A stretch of 64,000 bases of DNA from CAXBBB01 sp963815505. Lineage in GTDB: Bacteria > Bacteroidota > Rhodothermia > Rhodothermales > BA12. The notes beneath the pieces are model-generated. The model saw only the letters and a program-made list of their open reading frames with translations, was not told the DNA's origin and searched no databases. Numbering within the stretch: the stretch's first letter is position 1; each line of letters starts with the position of its first letter. Positions 10,570 to 23,183 of this stretch are shown here, one piece after another. Made by a program: the position numbers and the translations under genes. Where the stretch lies: assembly GCA_963815505.1 (NCBI GenBank), contig CAWFGU010000015.1, forward strand, positions 62,001-126,000. The letters run 5' to 3'.

Positions 10570-10962
10570 ATGGCTGACTTCAAGATCAACGCAAAAGACT
10601 CGTCCGCCGTCGACCATGTCGGCGCGGCATTCGTGCTGCTCATCCGCGAGACGCTGTTCTACGACGAAGAGTACGGCGTGGGCGGCAACCTGAGCCTCGT
10701 CGACCAGAAAGGCGGCAAGGAGATGTACATCTCGGCCTACCTGCCCGAAACCGGCGAGTTCGTCATCGAGAAGGCGACCGAGTGGGAAGACTACGAAGCC
10801 GAAGAGGACGACGAAATCGGCTACGCCCTCGCCGTCGATTCGGAAGACTATGGGAGCTACCAGGACCCCGACGAGGTCGCCCACGAGCTGGCTCGGCTCG
10901 TTCAGGACGAAGGTCTGTCGCCCAGCATCACCCTCCGCTTCGAGGAAGACGACGAGGACTAG
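10570..10962 (+). CDS. Small acidic protein of unknown function
   Basis: A 130-residue, very acidic protein that I do not recognise. It begins MADFKINAKDSSAVDH, has a mixed alpha/beta look in the middle (MYISAYLPETGEFVIEKATE), and ends in an acidic tail FEEDDED. There is no signal peptide or membrane segment, so it is probably cytosolic. The ATG at 10570 follows a pyrimidine-rich G-poor leader, as for many genes here. It is 79 bases downstream of lipB, possibly co-transcribed with it, and is followed by a strong terminator at 10983. Confidence 0.75.
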   Translation: MADFKINAKDSSAVDHVGAAFVLLIRETLFYDEEYGVGGNLSLVDQKGGKEMYISAYLPETGEFVIEKATEWEDYEAEEDDEIGYALAVDSEDYGSYQDPDEVAHELARLVQDEGLSPSITLRFEEDDED

Positions 10963-10982
10963 TCCTCTTGGTTCTTCGCCCC

Positions 10983-11020
10983 AAACCTGACAGGTCCTTT
11001 GAGGCTTGTCAGGTTTTTTA
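10983..11020. terminator. Intrinsic terminator between convergent genes
   Basis: AAACCTGACA (10983-10992) pairs perfectly with TGTCAGGTTT (11008-11017) and is followed by a T tract. It serves the plus-strand unit ending at 10962. The stop codon of the convergent M24 peptidase gene (11018-11020) lies in the T tract. Confidence 0.8.
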
Positions 11021-12385
11021 TTTGACCGGACGCATCGGTCCGGTGTGCGACGTGCGCGGAATCAGGTGCAACTCGGTCTGCCGCCCGTCGATGTACCAGA
11101 CGCTCTCGCCGTCGAAGAACGCATCCTGCTCGAGCATGAACCGCACGCGCTGCCCGCCCCACTCGGCGACGGCAACAGCTGCGTTGAGTTCGATCGAGAA
11201 CGCCGTGTTCGGGTAGAGCGGATAGTCGCCCTTGCCCGGCACGCCGCTCTGCATGTCCCACATTCCGATGGCCGGACCGGCGGCGTGTCCGTGCAGGCCG
11301 ATCGGGTGCGTGTAGATGGTCGCGTCGATGCCCTCGGATTGCGCCTGTCGCAGCGCAGCGGCGAGCATCTCGTTTCCGGTTCGTCCGGTGGCGAACTGAT
11401 CGGTCAGGATGTCCTGCACGCGGTTACCGACAGCGAATCCGTCGCGCAACCCTTGGGGCGCCTGAGCCTCTCCGGGCCGCAGGACGTAGGCGTGCTCTTG
11501 CGTGTCGGTGTGCAAGCCGAGGTACTCGATGCCGAAGTCGACGTGCAGCAAGTCGCCGGGACGGATGGTGGCGTCGGCTCCTGCGGGGTCCGAAAAATCG
11601 TTGCTCCGCTCGCCGCTCTCGGCGCGCTGAACCGAGACGCTGGGATGAAACCACGTCACCAGGCCCAGTTCGCGGATGCGGTCGCGGTACCACCACTCGA
11701 CATCTTCGACCGTCGTTACGCCCGGCGTGACCACCTGCTCGCTGAACCCCTCGGCGATGATCGTCTGCGCGATCTTGACGACGGTCGGATACACCTCCAT
11801 TTCTTCGGCGGTCCGCGTTTCGAGCCAGCCGACCGCTACGTTCTCGCCCGAAACGATGCGGCCTCGATATGCGTCGGGCAGCGCCGCCTGCAATCCATCG
11901 AACTCGGTGTCCGTCATGCCGTCGGCCAGCGGAAACGTTTGAGACCGGTTGACGGCTATGGTCTGCGGGTCACGCTCGGCAATCAACTCGGCGACACGCG
12001 CCCACTGATCGGGCTCATCGTCGGGATTCCACGCAGCCGGAAACGCGTCGCCGACGGCGTAGCGCGCAATCGCCAGCCGCTCGACGCCCCGCCCTTCGCC
12101 CCTATCGTAGAACAGCAGGATCGTACGCCGCCGCGCGTTGAGCCACGTCGCGGGCAGCATGGTCCGCACGACCGGATCCTCGTTGTACTCGCGCGCGCTC
12201 ATCACCCACAGATCGACGCCCGAACGCCGCATCAACTGTGGAATGAGAGTTTCGAGCCGCTGCATCAGCCACGCGTCCTGCACGTGGGCACGCTCACGCA
12301 TCGGCAGAATCGCAGGCATGGCGTCTTGGGCGGCCGCGGGAAGCGAGGCGATCAGCAGGGCGAGCAGAATAGAGAGCAGGCGCAT
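11018..12385 (-). CDS. Exported M24-family metallopeptidase (Xaa-Pro aminopeptidase-like)
   Basis: A 455-residue protein with an N-terminal signal peptide (LLSILLALLIASLPAAAQ), so it acts in the periplasm or outside. The C-terminal half has the pita-bread fold metal ligands: HVDFG and HTDTQEH (two Asp), HPIGLHGH (His), SIELN (Glu), and a final Glu in FMLEQDAFF. The N-terminal half matches the creatinase/prolidase N-domain seen in Xaa-Pro peptidases. It probably removes N-terminal residues from peptides with Pro at position 2, using two divalent metals. The ATG at 12385 is chosen because it starts the signal peptide; an upstream ATG adds 14 non-signal residues. It is at the end of a minus-strand gene run. 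Confidence 0.88.
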   Translation of the reverse strand: MRLLSILLALLIASLPAAAQDAMPAILPMRERAHVQDAWLMQRLETLIPQLMRRSGVDLWVMSAREYNEDPVVRTMLPATWLNARRRTILLFYDRGEGRGVERLAIARYAVGDAFPAAWNPDDEPDQWARVAELIAERDPQTIAVNRSQTFPLADGMTDTEFDGLQAALPDAYRGRIVSGENVAVGWLETRTAEEMEVYPTVVKIAQTIIAEGFSEQVVTPGVTTVEDVEWWYRDRIRELGLVTWFHPSVSVQRAESGERSNDFSDPAGADATIRPGDLLHVDFGIEYLGLHTDTQEHAYVLRPGEAQAPQGLRDGFAVGNRVQDILTDQFATGRTGNEMLAAALRQAQSEGIDATIYTHPIGLHGHAAGPAIGMWDMQSGVPGKGDYPLYPNTAFSIELNAAVAVAEWGGQRVRFMLEQDAFFDGESVWYIDGRQTELHLIPRTSHTGPMRPVK

Positions 12386-12469
12386 CGTGTTGGAACGGGA
12401 TGAAATCTCGGGCAACGTACAGCCCAAGCATTGGACGCCGCAAAAGCGTTTCGCTCGGCGACGTGCTGC

Positions 12470-13288
12470 TTACTTCCCTACGCCAATCGACTGCCCCATG
12501 CGCACGGCAACGCCCGGCGCCAGCACGTCGCCCAGTCGAACGCGGCCGTCCTCGAACGCCATGACGACGCTACTGCCGAGCAGAAAGCGCCCGATCTCGT
12601 CGCCCTTCTCGAACGTGCGATCATGCGGTGTGACCTGCTTTTCGCGGTAGGGAGAGCTGGGACCCTGCCACACCGTTTCGATGCTCGCGACGATCATCGC
12701 GCCGACCATTACGACGAGCATCTTGCCCAACGCCGTCTCGAATTCCATTACCAGCCGCTCGTTGATGGCGAACAGTCCTTCGACGCCGCTCTCCGTCCGC
12801 GCGTTGACCGAAAACAGTTTGCCCGGCACCGCTACCGTCCGCACCAACCGCCCGGCGACCGGCAGATGGACGCGGTGGTAGTCGCTGGGCGAGAGGTAGA
12901 TCGTCGCGAACGCTCCACCTTCGTACGAGGGATCGGCGCACTCTTTGGCGAGCGCTCGGAACGAGTAGCGGACGCCCTTGGCCTGCAACAACTCGCCACG
13001 TTCGATAACTCCCGTCTGGCTCACGACCCCGTCGGCCGGGCTGACGACCGAGTCGGGCGCAGGGTCGATCGGCCGCGCGCCGGGAGACAAAGCTCGCGTA
13101 AAGAAGTCGTTGAACGATTGATAGCTCGACAGATCGGGCCGCTCAGCCTCGCCCATATCGACTCCGTATACGTCGGCGAACGTGCGGATGAGCGGGCCAC
13201 GGATCCACTCGGCTTGAGCGTTTGCCAGCCTACCGGCCGCCCTTGAGATCAGGTGCTGGGGGAGGACTTTTTGAAGCTGGACGAACAT
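12470..13288 (-). CDS. psd: Phosphatidylserine decarboxylase proenzyme
   Basis: Decarboxylates phosphatidylserine to phosphatidylethanolamine at the inner membrane. At 272 residues it aligns along its length with the long, E. coli-type class: SYQSFNDFFTRAL near the N-terminus, SPADGVVSQ, the catalytic block YLSPSDYHRVHLPV, SIETVWQG, and the self-cleavage site LGSS (in FLLGSSVVM) that makes the pyruvoyl group. The start is the ATG at 13288 (MFVQLQKVLPQHLIS), which matches the family N-terminus; the longer frame upstream is not coding-like. Spacing to the M24 gene is 84 bases, so an operon is possible. Confidence 0.95.
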   Translation of the reverse strand: MFVQLQKVLPQHLISRAAGRLANAQAEWIRGPLIRTFADVYGVDMGEAERPDLSSYQSFNDFFTRALSPGARPIDPAPDSVVSPADGVVSQTGVIERGELLQAKGVRYSFRALAKECADPSYEGGAFATIYLSPSDYHRVHLPVAGRLVRTVAVPGKLFSVNARTESGVEGLFAINERLVMEFETALGKMLVVMVGAMIVASIETVWQGPSSPYREKQVTPHDRTFEKGDEIGRFLLGSSVVMAFEDGRVRLGDVLAPGVAVRMGQSIGVGK

Positions 13289-13400
13289 ACTGTTGAAGGG
13301 TTGACGCGGTGGTGTAAGGGAGAATCGATAACGAACGAGACCACACTGCGCCGCGCAAGCAGTGCAACGAGTCGATGCTCTATTGCTGCGGGGAGCGCCG

Positions 13401-13433
13401 AAAGCTGTCAGCTTTTGGAAAGTTGACAGCTTT
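13401..13433 (-). terminator. Hairpin after the DUF423 gene
   Basis: AAAGCTGTCA (13401-13410) and TGACAGCTTT (13424-13433) form a perfect 10-bp stem, ten bases beyond the stop of the DUF423 gene. The T run on the minus strand is short, so termination may be partial. The core resembles the CTGACA/TGTCAG stem at 10983. Confidence 0.55.
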
Positions 13434-13442
13434 GGTTTCCAA

Positions 13443-13832
13443 TCACCGCACCATCGCCCACACGACGCAGCCCCAGCCCGCAATGAATGCCACGCCGCCG
13501 ACCGGAGCGACGGCGCCCAGGATCGGCAGGTCGAGCAGGACGAGAGCGAACAGGCTACCGCAGAACAACGCGCAACCCGCTCCGAACAGTCGCGCCGCCC
13601 AGACCAGAAGCGACGCCCGGCCCATACCCACGTGCAGCGCCAGCCCGATCCACAACAGTCCGATTCCGTGGTAGGTGAGGTAGCGCGCGCCGGTCTCCCA
13701 CGTCGCCACGCGCTCGGGCGTCACCATCTCGCGCAGTCCGTGCGCGCCGAAGGCACCTAAGGCGACTGACACTAGCGCCAGCGCAGCGCCCCACACCACG
13801 CTACTCCTAGCCGATCGATGCGGCTCGCTCAC
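13443..13832 (-). CDS. DUF423 family membrane protein
   Basis: A small inner-membrane protein (129 residues) with about four hydrophobic segments. It has the DUF423 signature: GAFGAHGL after the first helix, WETGARYLTYHGIGLLW, then FCGSLFALVL, and APVGGVAFIAGWG near the end. The function of the family is unknown. The GTG start at 13832 overlaps the recN stop by four bases (GTGA), which indicates translational coupling to recN. Confidence 0.88.
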   Translation of the reverse strand: MSEPHRSARSSVVWGAALALVSVALGAFGAHGLREMVTPERVATWETGARYLTYHGIGLLWIGLALHVGMGRASLLVWAARLFGAGCALFCGSLFALVLLDLPILGAVAPVGGVAFIAGWGCVVWAMVR

Positions 13833-15544
13833 GATTCTTTCTGCATCAACTCGCGCGCGCTGTTCAGAGCCGCTTCGGTTACGTTCTCACCGCTGATCAG
13901 GCGGGCGACCTGATCGGCGCGCGCGTCGTCGTCGAGGCGGGTAAGTTTGGTGCGCGTCTTCCCGGCTTTGGAGTCGATCTCCTTTTCGACCTTGAAGTGC
14001 ACGTCGCCCAGGCCCGCGATCTGCGCCAGGTGCGTGATGGCGATGATCTGGTGGTACTGCGCCAACCGGTGCATCGACTCGCCGACCTGCCGGGCGACCG
14101 ATCCGCTGATGCCGGTGTCGATTTCGTCGAACACGAGGATCGGCATGCGGTCGTTCTTAGCGAGGATCGTTTTCATCGCCAGCATGATGCGGCTGATCTC
14201 GCCGCCCGACGCCACGCGCGCCAGCGGTTTGGGCGCCTCGCCAGGGTTGGCCGAGATGTAGAACTCGGCGTGGTCTATGCCCGTCGGTGTGGCGGCGAAG
14301 CGTTCGGCTTCCGCGCCCTCCCCGAGTGTCACCCAACCGTCGGCTTTGTGCGTGCGCGTGAAACGGACTTCGACCTGGGCGTGCGGCATTCCCAGTTCGG
14401 CCAGTTCGGCGACGATGCCCTTTTCGATGCGCTCGGCGATCTCGTGCCGCTTGGTCGAGAGCCGCAGGGCGGCGCGGCTCAGCCTGGCCTGCGCCTCGTC
14501 GATGCGCCGGGCTAAACGTTCGATGGCCCCCTCGAAGTCGGCGGCGAGCGCGTACGTTTCGCCGATGTCGCGGCGGTGCTCGATCACGGCCTCGAGCGAC
14601 TGCCCGTACTTGCGCTTGAGCATCTCCAGGTCGGTGATGCGCTGCCGGATTTCGTCGAGTCGCTCGGGGTTGAACTCGATGCGCGCGTTGTACTCTTGAA
14701 GCGCCGTCGCCACTTCCTGGGCGATGATCTGGGCGCTGCGGATCTCGCCCAGTTGCTCCTCGAACGAGCGGTCGATGCGCGCCAGGTCCTGCAGTTCGTT
14801 GCGCACCACGACGAGTTGATCGTGGACGGCGTTCTCGCCCTCGTACAGCATCTCGTAGAGTTCGGCCGTTTTCTCGTACAACTGTTCGGCGTTCTGGAGC
14901 ACCCGCTGCTCGCCGTCGAGCGCGTCGTCCTCTCCCGGCTGCGGATCGACGGCGTCGATCTCCTCGATCTGAAACTCGTACAGCTCCTTCTGCTGTCTCA
15001 GCTCACGCTCGCGCTTGATCAGTCCCTTCTGCTCGCCCACCAGTTCGGCGACGATCTTATAGGCGCCATCGTAGCGCTCGACCATGCCGCCCAGCCCGCC
15101 GAACTCGTCCAGTAGGCCCAGGTGCGTTTCGGTTCGTAGCAGACTCTGATGTTCGTGCTGTCCGTGCAGATCGATCAGGTTAGCGGCTACCTCGCGCACG
15201 ACGGGAAGTGTAGCCGGACTGTCGTTGACGAAGGCGCGGCTCTGGCTCGGAGTGATCTCGCGGCGCAGGATGATCGACGGTCCGGCTTCGATGCCGTTGG
15301 CTTCGAGCAGTGCGCGCAGGCGCGGCGTGTCCGCCTCGTCGAACGTGCCTTCGATCACGGCCTTCTTGGCACCGGTGCGGATCGCTTCGGTCGACGCCCG
15401 CTCGCCCAGGATCATGCCCAGCGCGCCGATCAAAATCGACTTTCCTGCTCCGGTCTCGCCGGTAATGATGTTGAGTCCGCTATCGAACTCGACTTCCTGC
15501 TCTTCGATCAGAGCGTAATCGCGGACGTAGAGCGTGCGGAGCAT
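13829..15544 (-). CDS. recN: RecN, SMC-like DNA double-strand-break repair ATPase
   Basis: A cytoplasmic DNA repair ATPase of 571 residues, normal for RecN. The Walker A GETGAGKS is at residues 29-36, followed by long coiled-coil arms (around 150-370). The C-terminal half has the signature VASGGEISRIMLAMK and Walker B PILVFDEIDTGISGS. Residues between match RecN rather than SbcC or SMC (for example SPSQSRAFVNDSPATLP-like and LIDLHGQHEHQSLL). The gene is intact in frame. It is preceded 12 bases upstream by a membrane-anchored unknown and is translationally coupled to DUF423 downstream. Confidence 0.96.
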   Translation of the reverse strand: MLRTLYVRDYALIEEQEVEFDSGLNIITGETGAGKSILIGALGMILGERASTEAIRTGAKKAVIEGTFDEADTPRLRALLEANGIEAGPSIILRREITPSQSRAFVNDSPATLPVVREVAANLIDLHGQHEHQSLLRTETHLGLLDEFGGLGGMVERYDGAYKIVAELVGEQKGLIKRERELRQQKELYEFQIEEIDAVDPQPGEDDALDGEQRVLQNAEQLYEKTAELYEMLYEGENAVHDQLVVVRNELQDLARIDRSFEEQLGEIRSAQIIAQEVATALQEYNARIEFNPERLDEIRQRITDLEMLKRKYGQSLEAVIEHRRDIGETYALAADFEGAIERLARRIDEAQARLSRAALRLSTKRHEIAERIEKGIVAELAELGMPHAQVEVRFTRTHKADGWVTLGEGAEAERFAATPTGIDHAEFYISANPGEAPKPLARVASGGEISRIMLAMKTILAKNDRMPILVFDEIDTGISGSVARQVGESMHRLAQYHQIIAITHLAQIAGLGDVHFKVEKEIDSKAGKTRTKLTRLDDDARADQVARLISGENVTEAALNSARELMQKES

Positions 15545-15556
15545 CGGAAGCGGCGG

Positions 15557-16234
15557 CTAGTCTGTTTCGGGCAAGAGCATACGCCCTTGCACCGTCGCGG
15601 TGTCCGACGATTCGGTACCGGCCAGCAGTTCGAAGCCGAAGCGATCGGCGAGTAGGTCGCGCGCGTCGCACACGATCGGACGCATCTGCCGCTCCATGTC
15701 GGCAATGGGGCGCAGCAGGTTGAGTACGACGCGCAAGTCGGGCGAATCGGGGTTGTCGGCCGGAAACGCGTCGAGCATCCGAGGCGTCACGGCGCGCATA
15801 AGTTCTTCGTACTGTTCGGTGAAGGTGTAGGCGCCGCCGATCTGCCGCACCACTTCGAACTCAAAAAGGCGCAGCGTTCCCGTAGCCTGAGCCGCGTCGA
15901 ACGCGACGTGCGTGAGGTACGGCCTGCCTACGAGACTGGTATCCGACTGCATGATCGGAAGGTAGTCCATACTGGCAGCCAGCGGATCGCTTCTCAGCAA
16001 TCCGCTCAACTGCTCGACCAGAACCGGACGCTTGACGAAGTACTGAAGACTAACGCAGTTTTGGGCTAGTTCGGCGTGGAGGGCTCGCGCCGTTTCGTCC
16101 GCTCGCCGCCCTTCCTCCCACTCCTGCTGAACCTCGCCCACGCCCAGCGCGATCAGCACGCCGAGCACGACGACGACCACCTCGAAGGCGAGCGACTTGA
16201 ACGAGAACTCGGATGAGTCGAGGCGGCGCAGCAT
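15557..16234 (-). CDS. Membrane-anchored protein, DUF6090-like
   Basis: A 225-residue protein of unknown function with one N-terminal membrane helix (SLAFEVVVVVLGVLIALG) followed by a charged segment GEVQQEWEEGRRADET. This arrangement matches the DUF6090-like family (FxxE-VVxGVLIAL followed by a Trp/Glu-rich stretch). The rest is helical without a recognisable catalytic motif and is expected on the periplasmic side. It lies between secA and recN with short gaps (84 and 12 bases), probably in one transcript, but no shared role can be deduced. Confidence 0.65.
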   Translation of the reverse strand: MLRRLDSSEFSFKSLAFEVVVVVLGVLIALGVGEVQQEWEEGRRADETARALHAELAQNCVSLQYFVKRPVLVEQLSGLLRSDPLAASMDYLPIMQSDTSLVGRPYLTHVAFDAAQATGTLRLFEFEVVRQIGGAYTFTEQYEELMRAVTPRMLDAFPADNPDSPDLRVVLNLLRPIADMERQMRPIVCDARDLLADRFGFELLAGTESSDTATVQGRMLLPETD

Positions 16235-16317
16235 GACGGAAAGGTTCTATGTTTGGTCACGCTTCGCCGTTCGCGGGCTTGCAGGTTGCTCTGTAAGATG
16301 CCAGTTCCGCGCCGGAC

Positions 16318-19715
<3,398 letters not shown>

Positions 19716-20009
19716 GGGGCGGAACGTCGCGGAAAAGAGGAAAGGCCGAAAGTAGCGGACTGCTGACCGGACGGCGGGGAATATCGTCGGGATACGGTCG
19801 CCGAGGCAGCACATTTGAATGCAACGGGGCGAATCGGCGTTCCAGGGTGCAATACACGCGAAATGCGCGAACCGTCGCCCGCCGCCGCGAGCAGGCTTGA
19901 CCGCGCGCGCATCGGTCCCGTTCTTGTCTGGGTCGATCAACGCCTGCGCCATCGCCCTTTCGGTACTCCCAGCCTCGGCTGCCCCTTTCGTCTCTTACCG
20001 ATTCCCCTG
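19716..20009. other. Divergent secA-porQ intergenic region
   Basis: A 294-base stretch between the starts of two divergent export genes, which must hold both promoters. I see no convincing consensus promoter, hairpin or small gene in it. Confidence 0.5.
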
Positions 20010-20978
20010 ATGCGACTCTTTCGTGCCTTAGCGGCCTGCGTTTTCTTCGCACTCGTCACCCCGACCGCAAACGCTCAGCTGGGCAGCGGGGGCGCGTTCT
20101 CGGTTCTCAACCTCGACGCCTCGCCCCGAACTGCGGCCTTGGGCGGACTGCATAGCGCACTCGGTGGGACGGATCCGGCTCAACTGTTCTACAACCCGTC
20201 GCTGCTCGAGCCGTCGAACGGCACGCTATCGCTCGGTTACCTCAACCACTTGGCCGGACTCAACGCGGGTTTCGTCGCCTACGGCCGGACGGTTCGAGGC
20301 CTCGACGGTGCCATAGGCGTGCGCTACCTCAGCTACGGCGACCTCGAAGGCGCTGACGCCCGAGGCGAAGAGACGGGCACATTCTCGGCCAGCGACATCG
20401 CCCTGACGGCTGGAGCCAGCTACTCGGTCAGCGAGCGCCTGCGTTTGGGCGCCAACGCACACCTCGTCACGTCCGGCATCGACGACGCAAGGGCAACCGC
20501 ACTTGCCGCCGACTTGGCCGCTGCGTTCACGATTCCGACCCAAGCGCTGACGGCAACTGTGAGCCTGCACCACGCCGGAGCCGTCGTCTCCTCGCTCGCC
20601 GAGACGACCGACGAGTTGCCTCTCGACTTGCGGGTGAGCGTGAGTAAGCGCCTCCAATATCTCCCTCTGCTGATCTCCGTCACCGGTTACAACCTCGCCG
20701 ACCCAGGCGGATCTGGTACTGGCGACCAGAACGCCGCGGCCCAGATTGCGCGCCATGTACGCGTCGGCGGAGAGCTTCAGTTCTCGCCGACGTTCCAGGT
20801 TCGCGCTGGCTTCTCCCCCGAGCGCAACCAAGATCTGCGCACGAGAGATCGCCTCGACTTCGCCGGATTCACGGGTGGCTTCGGCCTGAAAGTGTCGCGC
20901 TTCCACGTCGACTACGCGTTTCAGTCGTGGTCCGAAAACGGCACGCTGCACTACCTCGGCCTGCGCACTAACCTTTAA
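20010..20978 (+). CDS. porQ: PorQ, type IX secretion outer-membrane protein
   Basis: PorQ is an outer-membrane barrel of the PorV/FadL-like superfamily needed in the T9SS attachment step. The 322-residue protein starts at ATG 20010 with a signal peptide (FFALVTPTANAQ). It then shows the PorQ pattern: FSVLNLDASPRTAALGG, then AQLFYNPSLL and LSLGYLNHLAGLNAGFVAYGR, then VRYLSYGDLEG, then repeated strands to a C-terminal LHYLGLRTNL. That series fits PorQ better than PorV. It is divergent from secA, and sprA lies 10 kb away on the same strand. Confidence 0.88.
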   Translation: MRLFRALAACVFFALVTPTANAQLGSGGAFSVLNLDASPRTAALGGLHSALGGTDPAQLFYNPSLLEPSNGTLSLGYLNHLAGLNAGFVAYGRTVRGLDGAIGVRYLSYGDLEGADARGEETGTFSASDIALTAGASYSVSERLRLGANAHLVTSGIDDARATALAADLAAAFTIPTQALTATVSLHHAGAVVSSLAETTDELPLDLRVSVSKRLQYLPLLISVTGYNLADPGGSGTGDQNAAAQIARHVRVGGELQFSPTFQVRAGFSPERNQDLRTRDRLDFAGFTGGFGLKVSRFHVDYAFQSWSENGTLHYLGLRTNL

Positions 20979-21282
20979 GAATCACTCATGAGACTATAGC
21001 GGTACTTGACAGGTCAGGTTCTGTAGCCGCAGACCTACCGCCTCCGGTGCTGGCACCGCCTGCAGGCTGCCCCCCTCGGCTGAGCGGTGACCGATCAGAC
21101 GACTATCCTACTCATTCTGGCCGGCGTGTCTGCAGTGGGAGCGGGGCACGTGATATCGGAAATGGTGGAATCGCGGCAGAGCAGAGAAACGAGAAACGAG
21201 AAACGAGAAACGCAAGCAAATGGGCGATACATACGATGAGTATCTAAAGCAGCGACGGTGATAGCGATACGTTTGAGGTAGT
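20979..21282. other. Intergenic region between porQ and the serine hydrolase
   Basis: A 304-base stretch between two convergent genes. It holds the GAGAAAC tandem repeat at 21184-21211 and no open frame I would call a gene. No clear terminator stem was found, although a short TTGAC-AG-GTCAG element lies near 21007. Confidence 0.5.
21184..21211. repeat. Tandem repeat, GAGAAAC x4
   Basis: Four perfect head-to-tail copies of the 7-mer GAGAAAC lie in the porQ/serine hydrolase gap. There are no spacers, so this is a simple repeat and not a CRISPR. No function is suggested. Confidence 0.8.
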
Positions 21283-23008
21283 CTACTCCACTCGCTCTCC
21301 TCGCATCTCAGGTCCGCCTCCGCCGGACAGCGTCAGGGTCTGCGCAGGCACTCCGTCTGCTGACGTCGAAGACGACGTACATATCCACTTGCTCGGCGTA
21401 AAAACGACTCGTCGATACGGGCGTGAGTTCGAGTTTTGGGCGCCCGGTGGGTTCGGCGAAGAGGGTGTTGCCTTCGCGGGTGACGTCGACTTCGAGTCCG
21501 GGCTGGATGGTGTAGCGACCGACGTAGGCAGTGAGCAGCGCGTCAGGCACGACGACGGCTTCGAGTTGAGCGTCGGCCCCTAGGCGCTCGAGGGCTTCGA
21601 GGGCGCTGGGGGCCGCCGGGTTGAGGGCGAGAGCACGGCGGTAGTTGACGATTGAGCTATCGCGCTGGCCGTCCATCGCGTAGGCTTCGGCGAGGCTGTC
21701 GTAGGGATTCCACACGTCGGGGAAGGCGTCGACGTTCAGGCGGAAGATGCGGATCGCGGTGCCCAGTTCTCCCCTCTCGACGTAGAGATAGCCCAGATTG
21801 TTGAGTTGCCCCTCGCCCATGTCGTAGCCGTCGCCGCCGCTTGCGCGCAGTTCGCGGTAGCGTGCTTCGGCGGCGTCGATGCCGTCCGACTCGACGATGC
21901 TTTCGAGAAGCGCGCCGACCGACTGCCCTGGCGCGTCGACCTCCTGGCCGTGCAGAATGCGAGCTATGTTCAACGCGATTGCTCCGACGCTCCCCTGCGT
22001 ATTGCTGAGCACGGCAACGGTGTGCTCTCCCTCTGGAAAGTAGACGAGGAACGACGAGAATCCTGGCACTCCTCCGCTGTGGCCGATTGATCGGACTGCT
22101 ACGTCGCCCATCGGTAGACTCGACACGCCGATACCGTATCCGTAGTCATTGGAAACGGACGTGGTCATGCGTTCCAACGTGGCAGATGACTGGAAGGGCT
22201 TAGCGGCGTGCAGCGCGCGCGTCCATCGCACCAAGTCAGCCCCCGTCGAGGAGATCATTCCCGCCGAATAGAGAATGCTCGGGTGCGCGTATGACGCTTC
22301 CTCGAAGCCTGCGCCTGAGTGAAGGTAGCCGCGCGCATCGCCAACGTCGGGCTGGGCGTTCTCGTTGATACCGGTGTGTGCCAGTCCAAGCGGCTCGAAC
22401 AGTCGCTCGTGCATTGCCTGGGCAAGCGGCATTCCGGTCACGTGCTCGGCGATTACGCCCAAGATGTAGTAGCCTGAGTTACTGTACGCATAGTCGGTCC
22501 CCGGCTCGTAGTCGAGCGGGTCGCCCGAGAAGATCGACAGGAAGGAGTCGGGTTGGACCGGATCGGAGATGCGGTTGCGGAATCCGTCGCGGTTGATGTG
22601 CTCGGGGATACCCGACGTGTGGCTGAGCAGCTGATGGATCGTCACGCGGTCGCCCTGGGCAGCCGGATAATCCGGCAGGTAACGCGTAATCGGAGCGTCG
22701 AGATCGACCTTGCCTTCTTCCACGAGCTGCAACGTGAGGGCCGACGTGAACTGCTTCGTTAGCGACCCGATAGCGAAGCGCGTGTCCACCGTATTTGCCG
22801 TACCAGATGCGCGGTTCGCCTCGCCGAATGCGCCTTGGTACACGATGTCGTCGCCCTTGGCGACCAGCACGACGCCGCTGAACTGCTCGACGTCATGGTA
22901 GGCGGTGAGCAGAGCATCGATGTCGCCCAACGTGTCTTGGCCGCAGGCAGAGAGGCATAGCGTGAGGCTCGCCGCGCAGACGATGAAGAAAGTGGAGCGT
23001 AGAGGCAT
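21283..23008 (-). CDS. Serine hydrolase lipoprotein, class C beta-lactamase fold (frame break near the end)
   Basis: A secreted, lipid-anchored hydrolase of the beta-lactamase/penicillin-binding family. ATG at 23008 gives a lipoprotein signal ending CLSACGQ. Catalytic motifs are present: IGSLTKQF (Ser and Lys), YSN in YAYSNSGYY, and GHSGG. After the catalytic domain come TPR-like helices (around 400-480) and a C-terminal strand domain like DUF3471. The open frame ends with an unrelated Arg-rich tail. Skipping one base at 21361 restores a family-like ending (FDV-ADGVPAQTLTLSGG to EMRGERVE) that stops at 21283, so the true protein is about 574 residues. The substrate is unknown (peptidase, esterase or beta-lactamase). 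Confidence 0.85.
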
Positions 23009-23125
23009 GATCATGAAGCAGCGCATAGGGAGAGATGGACCGATGCGTGAACAGATCATCGGCGAGGGGCAACAATCGGTAGACACGCTCCCTCCCTGAT
23101 CGTTGTCGCTGCGCTCCAAAATGCA

Positions 23126-23162
23126 CGACGCCCCCGGCGGCACGAGGCTACCGGGGGCGTCG
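23126..23162 (-). terminator. Terminator hairpin after the carbonic anhydrase gene
   Basis: CGACGCCCCCGG (23126-23137) and CCGGGGGCGTCG (23151-23162) form a perfect 12-bp stem with a 13-base loop, 21 bases beyond the carbonic anhydrase stop. A short T run follows on the minus strand. Confidence 0.7.
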
Positions 23163-23183
23163 GATGAAACCGAGCAAGTCGGA

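Noticed and set aside
21184..21211. CRISPR array
   Set aside because: Repeats are 7 bases with no spacers, and no cas gene is present.
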